From Bathymodiolus brooksi thiotrophic gill symbiont (GTDB taxonomy: Bacteria; Pseudomonadota; Gammaproteobacteria; PS1; Pseudothioglobaceae), in contig NZ_CAHJWD020000194.1 in the NCBI RefSeq assembly GCF_903642095.1, positions 5,952-69,951 on the forward strand: a DNA stretch of 64,000 bases, in the 5' to 3' direction. Position 1 is the first letter of the stretch, and each line of letters starts with the position of its first letter. The translations under genes and the position numbers were made by a program. The notes beneath the pieces are model-generated. The model was not told the origin of the DNA and made no database searches. It worked only from the letters and a program-made list of their open reading frames with translations. Below are positions 1-8,225 of the stretch, piece by piece.

Positions 1-356
1 AAATGCAAAAAATTGCCAAAGAATGTGAAAGTGAGGTTATTACTATGTTCAAAGAAGCTTGCGAACAAGAAAAAGACTGGGCAGAATATTTATTCCGTGA
101 TGGCTCAATGATTGGACTTAACGCTGAAATCCTTAAGCAATACTTAGAATATATTACCAATGTGCGTATGAAAGCCCTTAATCTACCCCCTTTCTTTGAT
201 GAACGCACCAATCCCCTGCCGTGGATTAACCATTGGCTGGACTCTGATAATGTCCAAGTTGCTCCACAAGAAACTGAAATTACCTCATATTTGGTTAGTG
301 CAATTGACAACACTTTAGATGAGAAAGACACTGATTTTGGTAACTTTAAATTGTAA
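1..356 (+). CDS. nrdB: Ribonucleotide reductase class Ia beta subunit, C-terminal part
   Basis: This is the last ~117 residues of the small subunit of aerobic ribonucleotide reductase, which carries the diiron-tyrosyl radical used by NrdA to make deoxyribonucleotides. The tail reads like E. coli Nrd[21 protein letters not shown], then WINHWL and [10 protein letters not shown], and it ends in an acidic stretch finishing NFKL, the NrdA-docking tail. The frame is open to the window edge, so the N-terminal two thirds lie outside; the ATG at position 3 is internal. The gene directly after it is the matching YfaE-type ferredoxin. Identification is very secure; only completeness is unknown. Confidence 0.95.
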   Translation, partial: MQKIAKECESEVITMFKEACEQEKDWAEYLFRDGSMIGLNAEILKQYLEYITNVRMKALNLPPFFDERTNPLPWINHWLDSDNVQVAPQETEITSYLVSAIDNTLDEKDTDFGNFKL

Positions 357-359
357 CTC

Positions 360-629
360 GTGTTAAAAATAGAAGTTAGCAACATCAATGGCAAAACCGA
401 ATCACTATATGTATATGGCGATTATTCAATTCTGAGTGAATTAGAGGCACATAATGTATTAATTGATCACTCTTGCCGACAAGGGCATTGTGGCTCTTGC
501 ATACTGCAACTTTTATCGGGTGATGTAATGCATGAAGATTGTTTGGTGCCACTTTCTCCGGGGGAAATTCTTGCTTGTCAAGCTAAACCAATCACAGACA
601 TTAAAATAGGGTTGCGTGATTTTAGTTAA
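360..629 (+). CDS. yfaE: 2Fe-2S ferredoxin, YfaE type (NrdB cofactor maintenance)
   Basis: An 89-residue plant-type ferredoxin. Cys39, Cys44, Cys47 and Cys73 form the 2Fe-2S motif (CRQGHCGSC, later LACQ); Cys61 is additional. It begins at a GTG only three bases after the nrdB stop, so the two are co-translated. In E. coli YfaE reduces and regenerates the diferric-tyrosyl cofactor of NrdB; the position here makes the same role very likely. Its stop overlaps the stop of the convergent mnmH by 8 bp, leaving no room for a separate terminator. The symbol is assigned by context and family. Confidence 0.85.
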   Translation: MLKIEVSNINGKTESLYVYGDYSILSELEAHNVLIDHSCRQGHCGSCILQLLSGDVMHEDCLVPLSPGEILACQAKPITDIKIGLRDFS

Positions 630-1719
630 TTGATTTTTCACTCAGATAAGACAATACTTCTTCAGCGTTACCCTTAAACACTACTCTATTCATCTTTTTC
701 TGAATTTGATAATTATACATTGGGTCGTAATAATCTACTAACAACGCCTCGATTACTGAATAAAAACCTTTAATTTCACCCTGTTCTTGATACATTGAGA
801 GTGCTGTGTTTACTTTTTTCAACAATGCTTGATAACGCTCTAAACCTAGGCGTTTTTGGATTTTTTCTAGGCTGGTTAGCCAATAATTGGCAAAGTTAGC
901 AAACCCATGTTGACTATCAAGTTCCATGAAACTTTGACACATATCAATTACATACGCATCCATACTGACCTGAAGTCGCTGTTCAGTGCTGACCTCAAGT
1001 AAAACCAAGTCGGCTTGTTTGGTTCTGACCTGTAAGCAATCAGGAATGTGATTGGCACCGATGTTTGCACCTTCATCTTCAAAAATTAGATGGGCACAAT
1101 GTTGTTGTTTAATGAGTTCAATCGCCAAGGTGTTTTCAAAATTAATCTGTGTGGGCTGTGGCGTGGTGGTATTACCAAAGGCAGAGCCACGGTGATTTGC
1201 CAGACCTTCTAAATCAATTGTATTGTTAAGCTTGTCAAGTAACAAAGTTTTACCGCAACCGGTTTGCCCACCAATAACAACAGGTGTGATTTTTTGCATA
1301 ATTCTCTCTGTTTCCTCAATAAGAAACCGACGCAACGCCTTGTAACCACCTGCAATACGCGGATAATCAATACCAGTAGCCTCATAAATCCATTGCTGGG
1401 CGATTTGACTGCGTAATCCACCACGAAAGCAATACAAAGCACCATTTGGGTTATTTTTAATGAATTTAAGCCATGCTTCTATACGCTTGTCTTTTGCTTT
1501 GCCTTGCACCAATTGATGCCCAAGTTCAATGGCTTTTGCTTGACCTTTATTTTTGTAGCAAGTACCTATCTGCTCACGCTCATCATTGCTCATCAATATA
1601 AGATTTTGTGCATACGGAAAAGCACCTTGTTTAAATTCAACTGGTGCCCTGCTATCTATCAGAGGAGTGTCGGTGGAAAATAGATGGGTAAAATCGGTAA
1701 TTTGTGTTAATTCAGGCAT
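622..1719 (-). CDS. mnmH: tRNA 2-selenouridine synthase
   Basis: MnmH (SelU/YbbB) converts 2-thiouridine at the wobble position of some tRNAs to 2-selenouridine through a geranylated intermediate, using selenophosphate. From the ATG at 1719 it is 365 residues, the normal family length. An N-terminal rhodanese domain has the active-site Cys97 in [10 protein letters not shown], and a P-loop GGQTGCGKT lies near residues 150-158. A longer reading frame upstream lies inside selD and lacks homology, so 1719 is preferred; this start overlaps the selD stop by 8 nt, implying coupling. selD supplies the selenophosphate. Confidence 0.93.
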   Translation of the reverse strand: MPELTQITDFTHLFSTDTPLIDSRAPVEFKQGAFPYAQNLILMSNDEREQIGTCYKNKGQAKAIELGHQLVQGKAKDKRIEAWLKFIKNNPNGALYCFRGGLRSQIAQQWIYEATGIDYPRIAGGYKALRRFLIEETERIMQKITPVVIGGQTGCGKTLLLDKLNNTIDLEGLANHRGSAFGNTTTPQPTQINFENTLAIELIKQQHCAHLIFEDEGANIGANHIPDCLQVRTKQADLVLLEVSTEQRLQVSMDAYVIDMCQSFMELDSQHGFANFANYWLTSLEKIQKRLGLERYQALLKKVNTALSMYQEQGEIKGFYSVIEALLVDYYDPMYNYQIQKKMNRVVFKGNAEEVLSYLSEKSIN

Positions 1720-2743
1720 TGATTTGCACAATGGGTTGATTATTGTTTTCAACAATCTCGCCAATGGCTTCCAAATCAAAACCTGATTTTTGCATGACTT
1801 GGTGAAATTCAGATTCGGCACTATCAGATACCATAATCAACAATCCACCACTGGTTTGTGGGTCGCAAATAATAGATTGCATTTCATTGCTCATCTGACT
1901 AAGATTCTGTCCGTAACTTTCAAAATTGCGTTGTGCACCACCGGGTGAGCAACCATTGGCTAGATAATTTTTAATATTTGGCAGTATTGGCACTTTGTTA
2001 TATTGAATCGTTGCCGATACTTGGGATCCCAAGCAAACTTCTGATAAATGCCCACCTAATCCAAAGCCAGTAACATCGGTCATAGCGTTAATACCCTTGA
2101 TGCTGGCTAACTTGGCACCAATATCGTTAAGTTGACACATAATATCCATGACGCGTTTTTCATCTTCGGGCGTGATTTTCTTTTGTTTTTGTGCAGTAGT
2201 TAAAATGCCAACGCCTAAGGGCTTGGTAAGGTATATCTTGTCCCCTACTTTGGCAGTTGAATTTCTTTTTAGATGTTCAATCGCTACTTTACCCGTTACT
2301 GCCAAACCAAAAATTGGCTCAGGCGAGTCAATACTATGTCCACCTGCAAGCATCATCCCTGCCGCTTGGCACACGCTACGACCACCTTCAATAACCCGTT
2401 GCCCTACTTCGGCAGGCAATTTATCCAACGGCCAGCCAAAAATAGCAATTGCCATCAATGGCACACCACCCATCGCATACACATCACTAATCGCATTAGT
2501 CGCAGCAATTCGCCCAAAAGTAAATGGGTCGTCAACAATCGGCATAAAAAAGTCGGTAGTGCTAATAACCGCTTCGCCATTACCCAGATCATACACGGCG
2601 GCATCATCACGGGAATGGTTGCCCACTAGCAAATTAGGGTCAATAATTTCATCAATAGATGAAACTAAAATCTTGTCCAAAATTTTGGGTGATATTTTGC
2701 AGCCACATCCTTGTCCGTGACTATATTCGGTAAGTTTAATCAT
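1712..2743 (-). CDS. selD: Selenophosphate synthetase (selenide, water dikinase)
   Basis: SelD makes selenophosphate from selenide and ATP. The chosen start (2743) gives 343 residues beginning [10 protein letters not shown]; a further upstream start would add 18 unrelated residues and run into the MITE-like repeat at 2759-2848. Near the N-terminus [10 protein letters not shown] carries Cys13 at the place of the catalytic Cys/Sec (Cys17 in E. coli) and Lys16. [17 protein letters not shown] and [10 protein letters not shown] are typical of the family. It forms a two-gene operon with mnmH. No selA or selB is in view, so only the selenouridine use of selenophosphate is supported here. Confidence 0.95.
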   Translation of the reverse strand: MIKLTEYSHGQGCGCKISPKILDKILVSSIDEIIDPNLLVGNHSRDDAAVYDLGNGEAVISTTDFFMPIVDDPFTFGRIAATNAISDVYAMGGVPLMAIAIFGWPLDKLPAEVGQRVIEGGRSVCQAAGMMLAGGHSIDSPEPIFGLAVTGKVAIEHLKRNSTAKVGDKIYLTKPLGVGILTTAQKQKKITPEDEKRVMDIMCQLNDIGAKLASIKGINAMTDVTGFGLGGHLSEVCLGSQVSATIQYNKVPILPNIKNYLANGCSPGGAQRNFESYGQNLSQMSNEMQSIICDPQTSGGLLIMVSDSAESEFHQVMQKSGFDLEAIGEIVENNNQPIVQINA

Positions 2744-2758
2744 AGTAATATTATAATA

Positions 2759-2848
2759 GAGACCTTTGCATAAATATGGATGATTGGCAGAATTCAATTT
2801 GATAAAAAGTGGATTTTTGATGATTATTCATATTTATGCAAAGGTTTC
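2759..2848. repeat. MITE-like element with IS5-type terminal inverted repeats
   Basis: A 90-bp element begins GAGACCTTTGCATAAATATG (2759-2778) and ends CATATTTATGCAAAGGTTTC (2829-2848). The ends are near-perfect inverted repeats with one mismatch in 20. The GAGACCTTTGCA end is typical of IS5-group insertion sequences. There is no coding potential inside, so this is a non-autonomous element or an internally deleted remnant. Flanks are TA-rich (AATA before, TAATA after), too ambiguous to define a target duplication. It sits 15 bp upstream of the selD start and probably supplies or disturbs its promoter. Confidence 0.7.
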
Positions 2849-2897
2849 TAATAGTAAATTTAAAATTTTCTTGCTCAGAAAATCAAGCAAGACTTAT

Positions 2898-4328
2898 TCA
2901 GAAGTCGCCTGATTGAATAAGTGTAATTATGGCTTTTTTGTTAATTTTGTGCGTTTCGCCTTTGTAAAGATTGGCCTCTAATTGTTGCAGTATGGAATCG
3001 AGTTCGCTTAAATCAAGGGGTAGCAACAAGTCAAACAAGGCTTTATCACCTTTGCTAGATTTAATTTGTCTGATTAAATCTTGATTTTTTTCTGGCTTTT
3101 GTCTGTTGTTAAGTTTTATACTTAAAAAACTGATAAGTGCACCAATGATAAGCCCCAGTAAGAGGTAATAATATTTTAATTTATTATTGACTGGTGTTTT
3201 ATTGTCAGGTTTTACAAGGGTTTCGGTTGTTGCTGCTATGACAGGACTGGCTTTATCGACTTGAATGTTAATAGGTTGGGAGCTAATGGTTTTTTTGGTT
3301 TGGGTTGCTTTGTCAAAATAATTAAGTTTTAGGCTGGGTATGACGAAACTTTGCCCACTAACAATAGCAAATTTTTGTTGCCAATCTTTGTAACTGGTAA
3401 TCGCATCATCACTGTAAATGGTGGCGTTATCAATCTCAATTTTAAAGGCTTCAATATCTTCAAAATTACCTTTGCCAACGATACTTACCGTTAAATTAAC
3501 GGCTTCCCCTTGCTTAACTTGAGTTTTGTCAACAATAGCCTTGAAGTTAAAATCACCAAAAATTCTGAGTGCATCTGGCAGGGGTTTTACGGTTAATGTT
3601 AAGGCGTTTGAAAATACTTTTTTCTGATTTTGCCTTTGCCTTGTGTCAAAAAAATTACCAAAAATACCGTTATTTTGATTGCCAATAGTGGCAACCAAAC
3701 TTGGGATATGAATGGTGCCAAAATTATTTGCACTAACTTTGTAACTCAATGTTTGAATATTATAGTTTTCATCAGGAGTGCGTATTACTTCGTTATTTTT
3801 GATAAACAACAAATCTTTTGAATCGGGTGCGGAAAGAACGATTTGATTGGTAAGTGGTAAGGATTTTTTTGCTTTAAAAGTAATGTTTAAATTAATAGTA
3901 TCACCTAAAAAAAATGTTGTTCTGTCCACCTTAATTTGCAAAATATAATCATCCCCTGCCTTAGCTTTGCTTGGCTTTTTAAAGGTTATTTTTATGGGTT
4001 GAGTGGTTTGCTTGACACCATCTACTGTTAGTGTATAAGCTGGAATTTGTAAGCTTTTTAAAGGTTTAAAAGTATAGGATTTACTATTTTTTATAGTGCG
4101 TCTATTGTTGGCAATACTAATGCTTTGAGAATTGTTTGTGTTTAAAACAGGATATCCTGCAATATTGCTAATCTCAGGAAACATAACCTTGCTACTATCA
4201 GCATTCAAAGTTAAAACAATGACTTCTCCCGGATAAAACCATGTCTGATTAACATTGGCTGAACTGAGTGCAAAAATTGGGGTGCTAAGTAGTAAAAATA
4301 AACTACCAAAGATTTTTTTTATCATCAT
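2898..4328 (-). CDS. batD: BatD-like protein (aerotolerance / oxygen tolerance family)
   Basis: About 476 residues starting at the paired ATG-ATG near 4328, with a signal peptide (KKIFGSLFLLLSTPIFA), a long beta-rich periplasmic part, and a single transmembrane segment near the C-terminus (LKYYYLLLGLIIGALISFL) followed by a cytoplasmic tail. This architecture and its place at the end of a MoxR-DUF58-BatA-BatB operon identify the BatD family. The start lies 26 nt inside the preceding TPR gene, so the two are coupled. The Bat complex has been linked to oxygen or envelope stress tolerance in other bacteria, but its biochemical role is not settled. Confidence 0.82.
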   Translation of the reverse strand: MMIKKIFGSLFLLLSTPIFALSSANVNQTWFYPGEVIVLTLNADSSKVMFPEISNIAGYPVLNTNNSQSISIANNRRTIKNSKSYTFKPLKSLQIPAYTLTVDGVKQTTQPIKITFKKPSKAKAGDDYILQIKVDRTTFFLGDTINLNITFKAKKSLPLTNQIVLSAPDSKDLLFIKNNEVIRTPDENYNIQTLSYKVSANNFGTIHIPSLVATIGNQNNGIFGNFFDTRQRQNQKKVFSNALTLTVKPLPDALRIFGDFNFKAIVDKTQVKQGEAVNLTVSIVGKGNFEDIEAFKIEIDNATIYSDDAITSYKDWQQKFAIVSGQSFVIPSLKLNYFDKATQTKKTISSQPINIQVDKASPVIAATTETLVKPDNKTPVNNKLKYYYLLLGLIIGALISFLSIKLNNRQKPEKNQDLIRQIKSSKGDKALFDLLLPLDLSELDSILQQLEANLYKGETHKINKKAIITLIQSGDF

Positions 4329-4992
4329 CGTTATTATTCTGTTTATTGAGTGGAATAAGCAAGGTTCTAAGGTCTTTATTAAGAGACTTTTCCCATCGCT
4401 GCTGTTTAATGGCATCCAATTTTTTCTCTTGTTGCCGCTGTTCTTTTTTACTGTCTTTTTTATTGTCTTTTTTACTGTCTTTTTTGTCTTTACCTTTGCG
4501 TTTCTTGCTATTTTTCTTACTGTTCTGTTGTTGCTTTTCTTGCTCTTTGCCTTTTTTCTGTTTTTTATTATCTTTGCTATTCTTGGCTTGTTCGTTCTTT
4601 TTTTGTTTGGCCTTTTGTTGTTTTAACATTTTTAAATTAAACAAGGCATCTTTATCTTGTTTTAATTTTAACGCCTCTGTGTAACTGTCAATAGCCTCAT
4701 CAATCTTTTTTAATTTAGCGTAAGTATTGCCAGTATTATACAAACGATTAAAATCCAAATCTTTTTGTTTAACGCTTTGATATTTTTCCAGTGCTTTCTC
4801 GTATAAACCTTGTTTGTAAAGGCTATTTGCTTGGTTTAGCTGTGCAGCGTCATTGTTAATATCAGCAAACTTTTCCGTAGCCGCTTTATAGTCTTGCTTT
4901 TGATAAGCGTTATTGGCTTGCTCAATGTGCAAAAAATCCAGCAATCCTGCCTCTACATTCATTGACAATAATACAAAAAAAATAAATTTCAT
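4303..4992 (-). CDS. TPR protein of the Bat operon (BatC/BatE-like)
   Basis: 229 residues. A short hydrophobic N-terminus (KFIFFVLLSMNVEA) looks like a signal peptide. Residues ~20-125 contain about three TPR units (NNAYQKQDYKAATEKF, NSLYKQGLYEKALEKY, GNTYAKLKKIDEAIDSYTEA). Residues ~130-200 are an almost pure Lys/Gln/Glu/Asp/Ser tract, low complexity and probably extended or coiled. In Bat operons a TPR protein of this layout is called BatC or BatE. Its ATG overlaps the batB stop (ATGA), and its end overlaps batD. The basic tail could contact membrane lipid or peptidoglycan; that is inference. Confidence 0.75.
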   Translation of the reverse strand: MKFIFFVLLSMNVEAGLLDFLHIEQANNAYQKQDYKAATEKFADINNDAAQLNQANSLYKQGLYEKALEKYQSVKQKDLDFNRLYNTGNTYAKLKKIDEAIDSYTEALKLKQDKDALFNLKMLKQQKAKQKKNEQAKNSKDNKKQKKGKEQEKQQQNSKKNSKKRKGKDKKDSKKDNKKDSKKEQRQQEKKLDAIKQQRWEKSLNKDLRTLLIPLNKQNNNDDDKKNLW

Positions 4993-5939
4993 GGTTTTTT
5001 AGGTAAGGAAAAAAATGCAAAAAATAACAATGCCAAAGCAAGTAACAAGGGGTAATAAAACAATTGACGCTTTTGATTAATTTTCATATCCTTGCTGTTG
5101 TTATGCCGATTAAAAGTATTGATAAAATTTGATAGGTCATTATTATTTAAGGAATATTTTAAATATTTCCCGTGCGTTTGGGTCGCTAATGTTCTAATAT
5201 TTGGATTCTCCCTAACATGAACAATATTTTTGTTTTGGTCTTTCAAAAGCCCATTTTCAGTGCGAATACTGCCCCCACTCTTGCTGGCAATATCAAAAAT
5301 AAAAATTTGTAGATTTTGCTCTATTGCATACGCAATCTCCTCTTCAAAGCTACTGTCATCACCGCCATCGGTCAGCAGTAATATTTGCTTATTTTCTGTC
5401 TTATCTATCAAATCATTGGTGGCTTGCAATAAATTGAGTATATTGGTGCCTTTTAGGTTGATACTACCTGTATGTAAATTTTTAATTAAGAACTCAAGAC
5501 TGGAAAAATCGTCTGTTAAAGGAGAAACTAAAAAAGTTTGACTGGTGAACCCTAAAATCGCAACACGCCAGCCATTGATTTTATTCAAATTGTGCAGTAG
5601 TTTGTTTTTTGCAAATTCAAAGCGACTTGGATAAATATCATTTGCCAACATAGAGTGTGACATATCAATCGCTACCACCAAATTACTCAAGTGTTTTTTT
5701 ATCTTAACTTCGCCCTTGTCAAGGGTCGGTTGACTCAACGCCAATAAAATCAAGATAATGGATAATAACAGTAATTTAAGGCGTGTTTTTAGACGCATTC
5801 CATGTTTGTCTAAACTGATTTTTTCCAGCACTTCAGGTGCAAACAAAGCCTCAAGGTTATTCTTCTTGTGGTGAATAAAAAACCACAACATAGCCACTGG
5901 AATGAGAGCGTAAAGTAATTCTATTTGTTCAAAATCCAT
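4989..5939 (-). CDS. batB: BatB, membrane-anchored von Willebrand factor A protein
   Basis: About 316 residues from the ATG at 5939 (a TTG five codons earlier is less likely). Two N-terminal hydrophobic segments (LLYALIPVAMLWFFI and LKLLLLSIILILLAL) are followed by a VWA domain whose MIDAS metal site is DMSHS with the later GTN and TDGGDD elements. A final hydrophobic stretch (YYPLLLALALLFFAFFSL) is a C-terminal membrane anchor. It overlaps batA by 19 nt and the TPR gene by 4 nt. VWA proteins of this kind work with MoxR AAA+ ATPases, here encoded at 8226-9164. Confidence 0.85.
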   Translation of the reverse strand: MDFEQIELLYALIPVAMLWFFIHHKKNNLEALFAPEVLEKISLDKHGMRLKTRLKLLLLSIILILLALSQPTLDKGEVKIKKHLSNLVVAIDMSHSMLANDIYPSRFEFAKNKLLHNLNKINGWRVAILGFTSQTFLVSPLTDDFSSLEFLIKNLHTGSINLKGTNILNLLQATNDLIDKTENKQILLLTDGGDDSSFEEEIAYAIEQNLQIFIFDIASKSGGSIRTENGLLKDQNKNIVHVRENPNIRTLATQTHGKYLKYSLNNNDLSNFINTFNRHNNSKDMKINQKRQLFYYPLLLALALLFFAFFSLPKKP

Positions 5940-6814
5940 GTGTTTCTCTGCCAAAAATAAAGGAATAAAAGTATTAACGCCAAACTTAGGGGGTAGTGAA
6001 AATAATAGGTTTTCTTTTCATATTTATTGATATTTATTTTGCTTTTTTCTAATTGATTGATTTGTGCATAAATGTCTTTTATGCCTTGAGCACTATTGGC
6101 TGAAAAGAATTCAGCACCCGTCTCTTGTGCAATTTCTCTCAAAACTTCAGCATTAAAATCTCTTGCATTACCAATGGCAATTGTATAAACCTTTATTTTG
6201 TTGCTTTTTGCACGCTTAATTGCCACTTCAAGTGGCACACTGTCTGTGTTATTTTTACCATCCGTAAGTAAAATGGCAATTTTTTCTTTAGATTGAGAGT
6301 CTTTAAAAAGTTTTGAACTCAAAAATAGGGCCTCATAAAGTGCTGTTTTTTGCTTTCCAGCAACGCCTACCTCAATATGACTGAGTATTTTGATAATGCT
6401 TTTTTTGTCATAAGTCAATGGAATGGCAGTATAAGCAAAATCTGCAAAAATACTCAGTGCTAATTTATCGGTTTTACGCTGTTTAATGAATTCCACAACA
6501 ATCTCTTTTACAATAGAAAACTTGTTGTTTTGTTGCATTGATCCAGAGGCATCTAAAATTAATGAGATTTCGTAACCTTCGCTGTTGTCCAGTATTATAT
6601 CCTTAGTTGTAACTGGGCTAGCAAGGGCAACAATAACCAAACTGAGGGTTAAAAATTTGAGTGCATTGCTTAACAATTGTTTGGATTTTACGACAGTTTT
6701 TAAACCTTCACTGTGTGGAAAATAAATAGAGAGTTTTTTCTCTTGACAGAAAAACAAACAAATAAATGCAACAATAATGGAGGCTAGCACATAGGGATAT
6801 TCAAAACTAAACAC
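5921..6814 (-). CDS. batA: BatA, membrane-anchored von Willebrand factor A protein
   Basis: 297 residues. I place the start at the GTG at 6814, which has an AGGGG ribosome-binding sequence 7-8 nt upstream and overlaps the preceding stop by 8 nt; the longer frame would begin at a TTG. Hydrophobic segments near the N-terminus (VLASIIVAFICLFF, ALKFLTLSLVIVALASPV) precede a VWA domain with intact MIDAS residues (LDASGSM, later LLTDGKNN). The C-terminus carries another membrane segment (YPLSLALILLFLYF). Paralogue of the neighbouring batB; both are standard parts of the Bat module. Confidence 0.85.
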   Translation of the reverse strand: MFSFEYPYVLASIIVAFICLFFCQEKKLSIYFPHSEGLKTVVKSKQLLSNALKFLTLSLVIVALASPVTTKDIILDNSEGYEISLILDASGSMQQNNKFSIVKEIVVEFIKQRKTDKLALSIFADFAYTAIPLTYDKKSIIKILSHIEVGVAGKQKTALYEALFLSSKLFKDSQSKEKIAILLTDGKNNTDSVPLEVAIKRAKSNKIKVYTIAIGNARDFNAEVLREIAQETGAEFFSANSAQGIKDIYAQINQLEKSKININKYEKKTYYFHYPLSLALILLFLYFWQRNTWILNK

Positions 6815-7178
6815 AAAGAAACCCCTTGATTTGTTCAATTAAATTTTGTTCTAATTGCTCAACTTTTTCTTTGTATTTATAAGCTAATAATGCCGTATTA
6901 ATTTGTTCAAAATCTGTCATATTACTATCATTCACCAATGCACTAGCATAACGACTGAATGTATAGGCCGTGGCTTTGCTGTCGTTAAAATCAAGGTTCT
7001 TAAGTATTTTGAGTGCCTTTCTTTTTTTGTCATTGCGACGCTTTAATTGAATTTTTTTCCAGCCAAAATAACCTGCAACTAGCACCATTAACAAGACAAC
7101 AAAAAGCACAATAAGCAGATAAATAAAGGAATTATCTGCAATAGTAACAAGCGGTTTAATGTCTTTTAAAGTATCCAT
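6807..7178 (-). CDS. DUF4381-type small membrane protein of the Bat operon
   Basis: 123 residues with one strong transmembrane helix near the N-terminus (FIYLLIVLFVVLLMVLVAGYFGW) followed by a basic cytoplasmic region (KKIQLKRRNDKKRK) and a helical tail with alternating Leu and charged residues. The size, single helix and place between DUF58 and batA match DUF4381 proteins, which have no known activity. The last codons GTGTTTAG contain the batA GTG start. It probably tethers or organises the DUF58/VWA proteins at the membrane (inference). Confidence 0.7.
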   Translation of the reverse strand: MDTLKDIKPLVTIADNSFIYLLIVLFVVLLMVLVAGYFGWKKIQLKRRNDKKRKALKILKNLDFNDSKATAYTFSRYASALVNDSNMTDFEQINTALLAYKYKEKVEQLEQNLIEQIKGFLCV

Positions 7179-7203
7179 AATTATTGTTTTGAGTGCCTTT
7201 TCC

Positions 7204-8019
7204 TCACTTTAAAATCTGTGAAAGTTTAACAAAAACATCGTCATTGGTGTAAATTTTACCAACATTGATTTTATGTTGAGCAAAATGCAAATAACGCTTG
7301 TCGTCCTCAATTTTTAATTGAGATTGGTATTTTTTTGCTAATTTTTTATCAAAATTCACTTCAATATTACTGTTATTTTGTGCGTTTTTTAAACTTAATT
7401 CTGTGCCGAAAAGCGGTAACTCTTCTAATGGGTCACGCACCAGTATTGCATTTATTTGGTTTTTATGGGCAATCATACTGTAGTCGATGGACTGGTAAAA
7501 ATCACCAATCACAAAAACCAATGATTTTGCTTGTTGAACTAAGTAGGTACTCAATGCCTCAGGATTTATCTGTATTTTTAACAAGTCAAAATTTAGCAAT
7601 GCTTCAGTTGCTACCAGCAAACTGCCCATATTATCAAGTTGAAAAACTTGCTGTTCATTGTTAAAGAAAAACACCAATTTTGTCTGATTTTTTTGCTGTA
7701 TAGAGGAATAGGCCAAATGTGCAACAATCTCAGCAATCAACTCGTTTTTCAGTCGCACAGAACCAAAATGTAGACTGCTGGAAAGCATTACGCAAATTAC
7801 CACATTAATTTGCCTGTCCTCGTTAAAAACATTGGTTTGCAATTCACCAGTTTTGCCACTGGCAGAAAAATTTATTTTGCGAATGTCATCGCCTGCTTGA
7901 TAGGGGCGAATTTCACAAAAATCCAAACCATCGCCTCGCATTTTTGACAAATGCTCGGCTGATTTTTGAGTGAAAACATTCTTTTTAACACGCAACAATA
8001 TTTCTTGTGCTGACATCAT
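7204..8019 (-). CDS. DUF58 domain protein of the Bat operon
   Basis: 271 residues. The N-terminal half has the DUF58 signature: a basic SKMRGDGLDFCEIRPYQAGD followed by RKINFSASGKTGELQTNVF (normally D-x-R-x-I-x-W). A degenerate VWA-like fold follows (NVVICVMLSSSLHFGS), without a full MIDAS motif. DUF58 genes nearly always follow a moxR gene, as here. The function is unknown but it is thought to be a scaffold for the MoxR/VWA system. The start is one of two tandem ATG codons; the first overlaps the stop of a small upstream frame (8016-8129). Confidence 0.8.
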   Translation of the reverse strand: MMSAQEILLRVKKNVFTQKSAEHLSKMRGDGLDFCEIRPYQAGDDIRKINFSASGKTGELQTNVFNEDRQINVVICVMLSSSLHFGSVRLKNELIAEIVAHLAYSSIQQKNQTKLVFFFNNEQQVFQLDNMGSLLVATEALLNFDLLKIQINPEALSTYLVQQAKSLVFVIGDFYQSIDYSMIAHKNQINAILVRDPLEELPLFGTELSLKNAQNNSNIEVNFDKKLAKKYQSQLKIEDDKRYLHFAQHKINVGKIYTNDDVFVKLSQILK

Positions 8020-8129
8020 AAGAGAACCACCGTATTATCACCACGCAATTTGAGAGATGCAAAAATTAGCATTTCATTCATCCAAAAACGAGCAGAACTG
8101 CCATTGATTTGTCGCAAAATAGTCATCAT
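8016..8129 (-). CDS. Small 37-residue ORF between moxR and the DUF58 gene
   Basis: A short frame starting at a tandem ATG-ATG (8129 and 8126) encodes MMTILRQINGSSARFWMNEM, then a hydrophobic/basic tail ending in NTVVLL. Its TGA stop lies within the ATGATG start of the DUF58 gene, an arrangement typical of translational coupling. The rest of the 206-bp gap between moxR and DUF58 has no other frame. It may be a genuine leader or coupling peptide, or the remnant of a longer gene. No family recognised; support is from position only. Confidence 0.3.
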   Translation of the reverse strand: MMTILRQINGSSARFWMNEMLIFASLKLRGDNTVVLL

Positions 8130-8225
8130 TTTTCTATAAATCATAAATACTGTATTCTAGTGTCTTTAAGCATATTTAAATAATTGTTCACTTCTTCTTT
8201 GTCATCTTATTTTGTGCTTGGTAAT

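Noticed and set aside
622-1821. Longer mnmH starting at 1821
   Set aside because: The extra 34 residues lie within the selD coding region and do not match the MnmH N-terminus; the ATG at 1719 gives family length and Cys97.
4255-4684. Plus-strand frames of 112-123 residues rich in Phe/Leu across the Lys-rich tail of the TPR gene
   Set aside because: They are antisense shadows of the AAA/AAG-rich tract; the minus-strand TPR gene has operon context and domain support.
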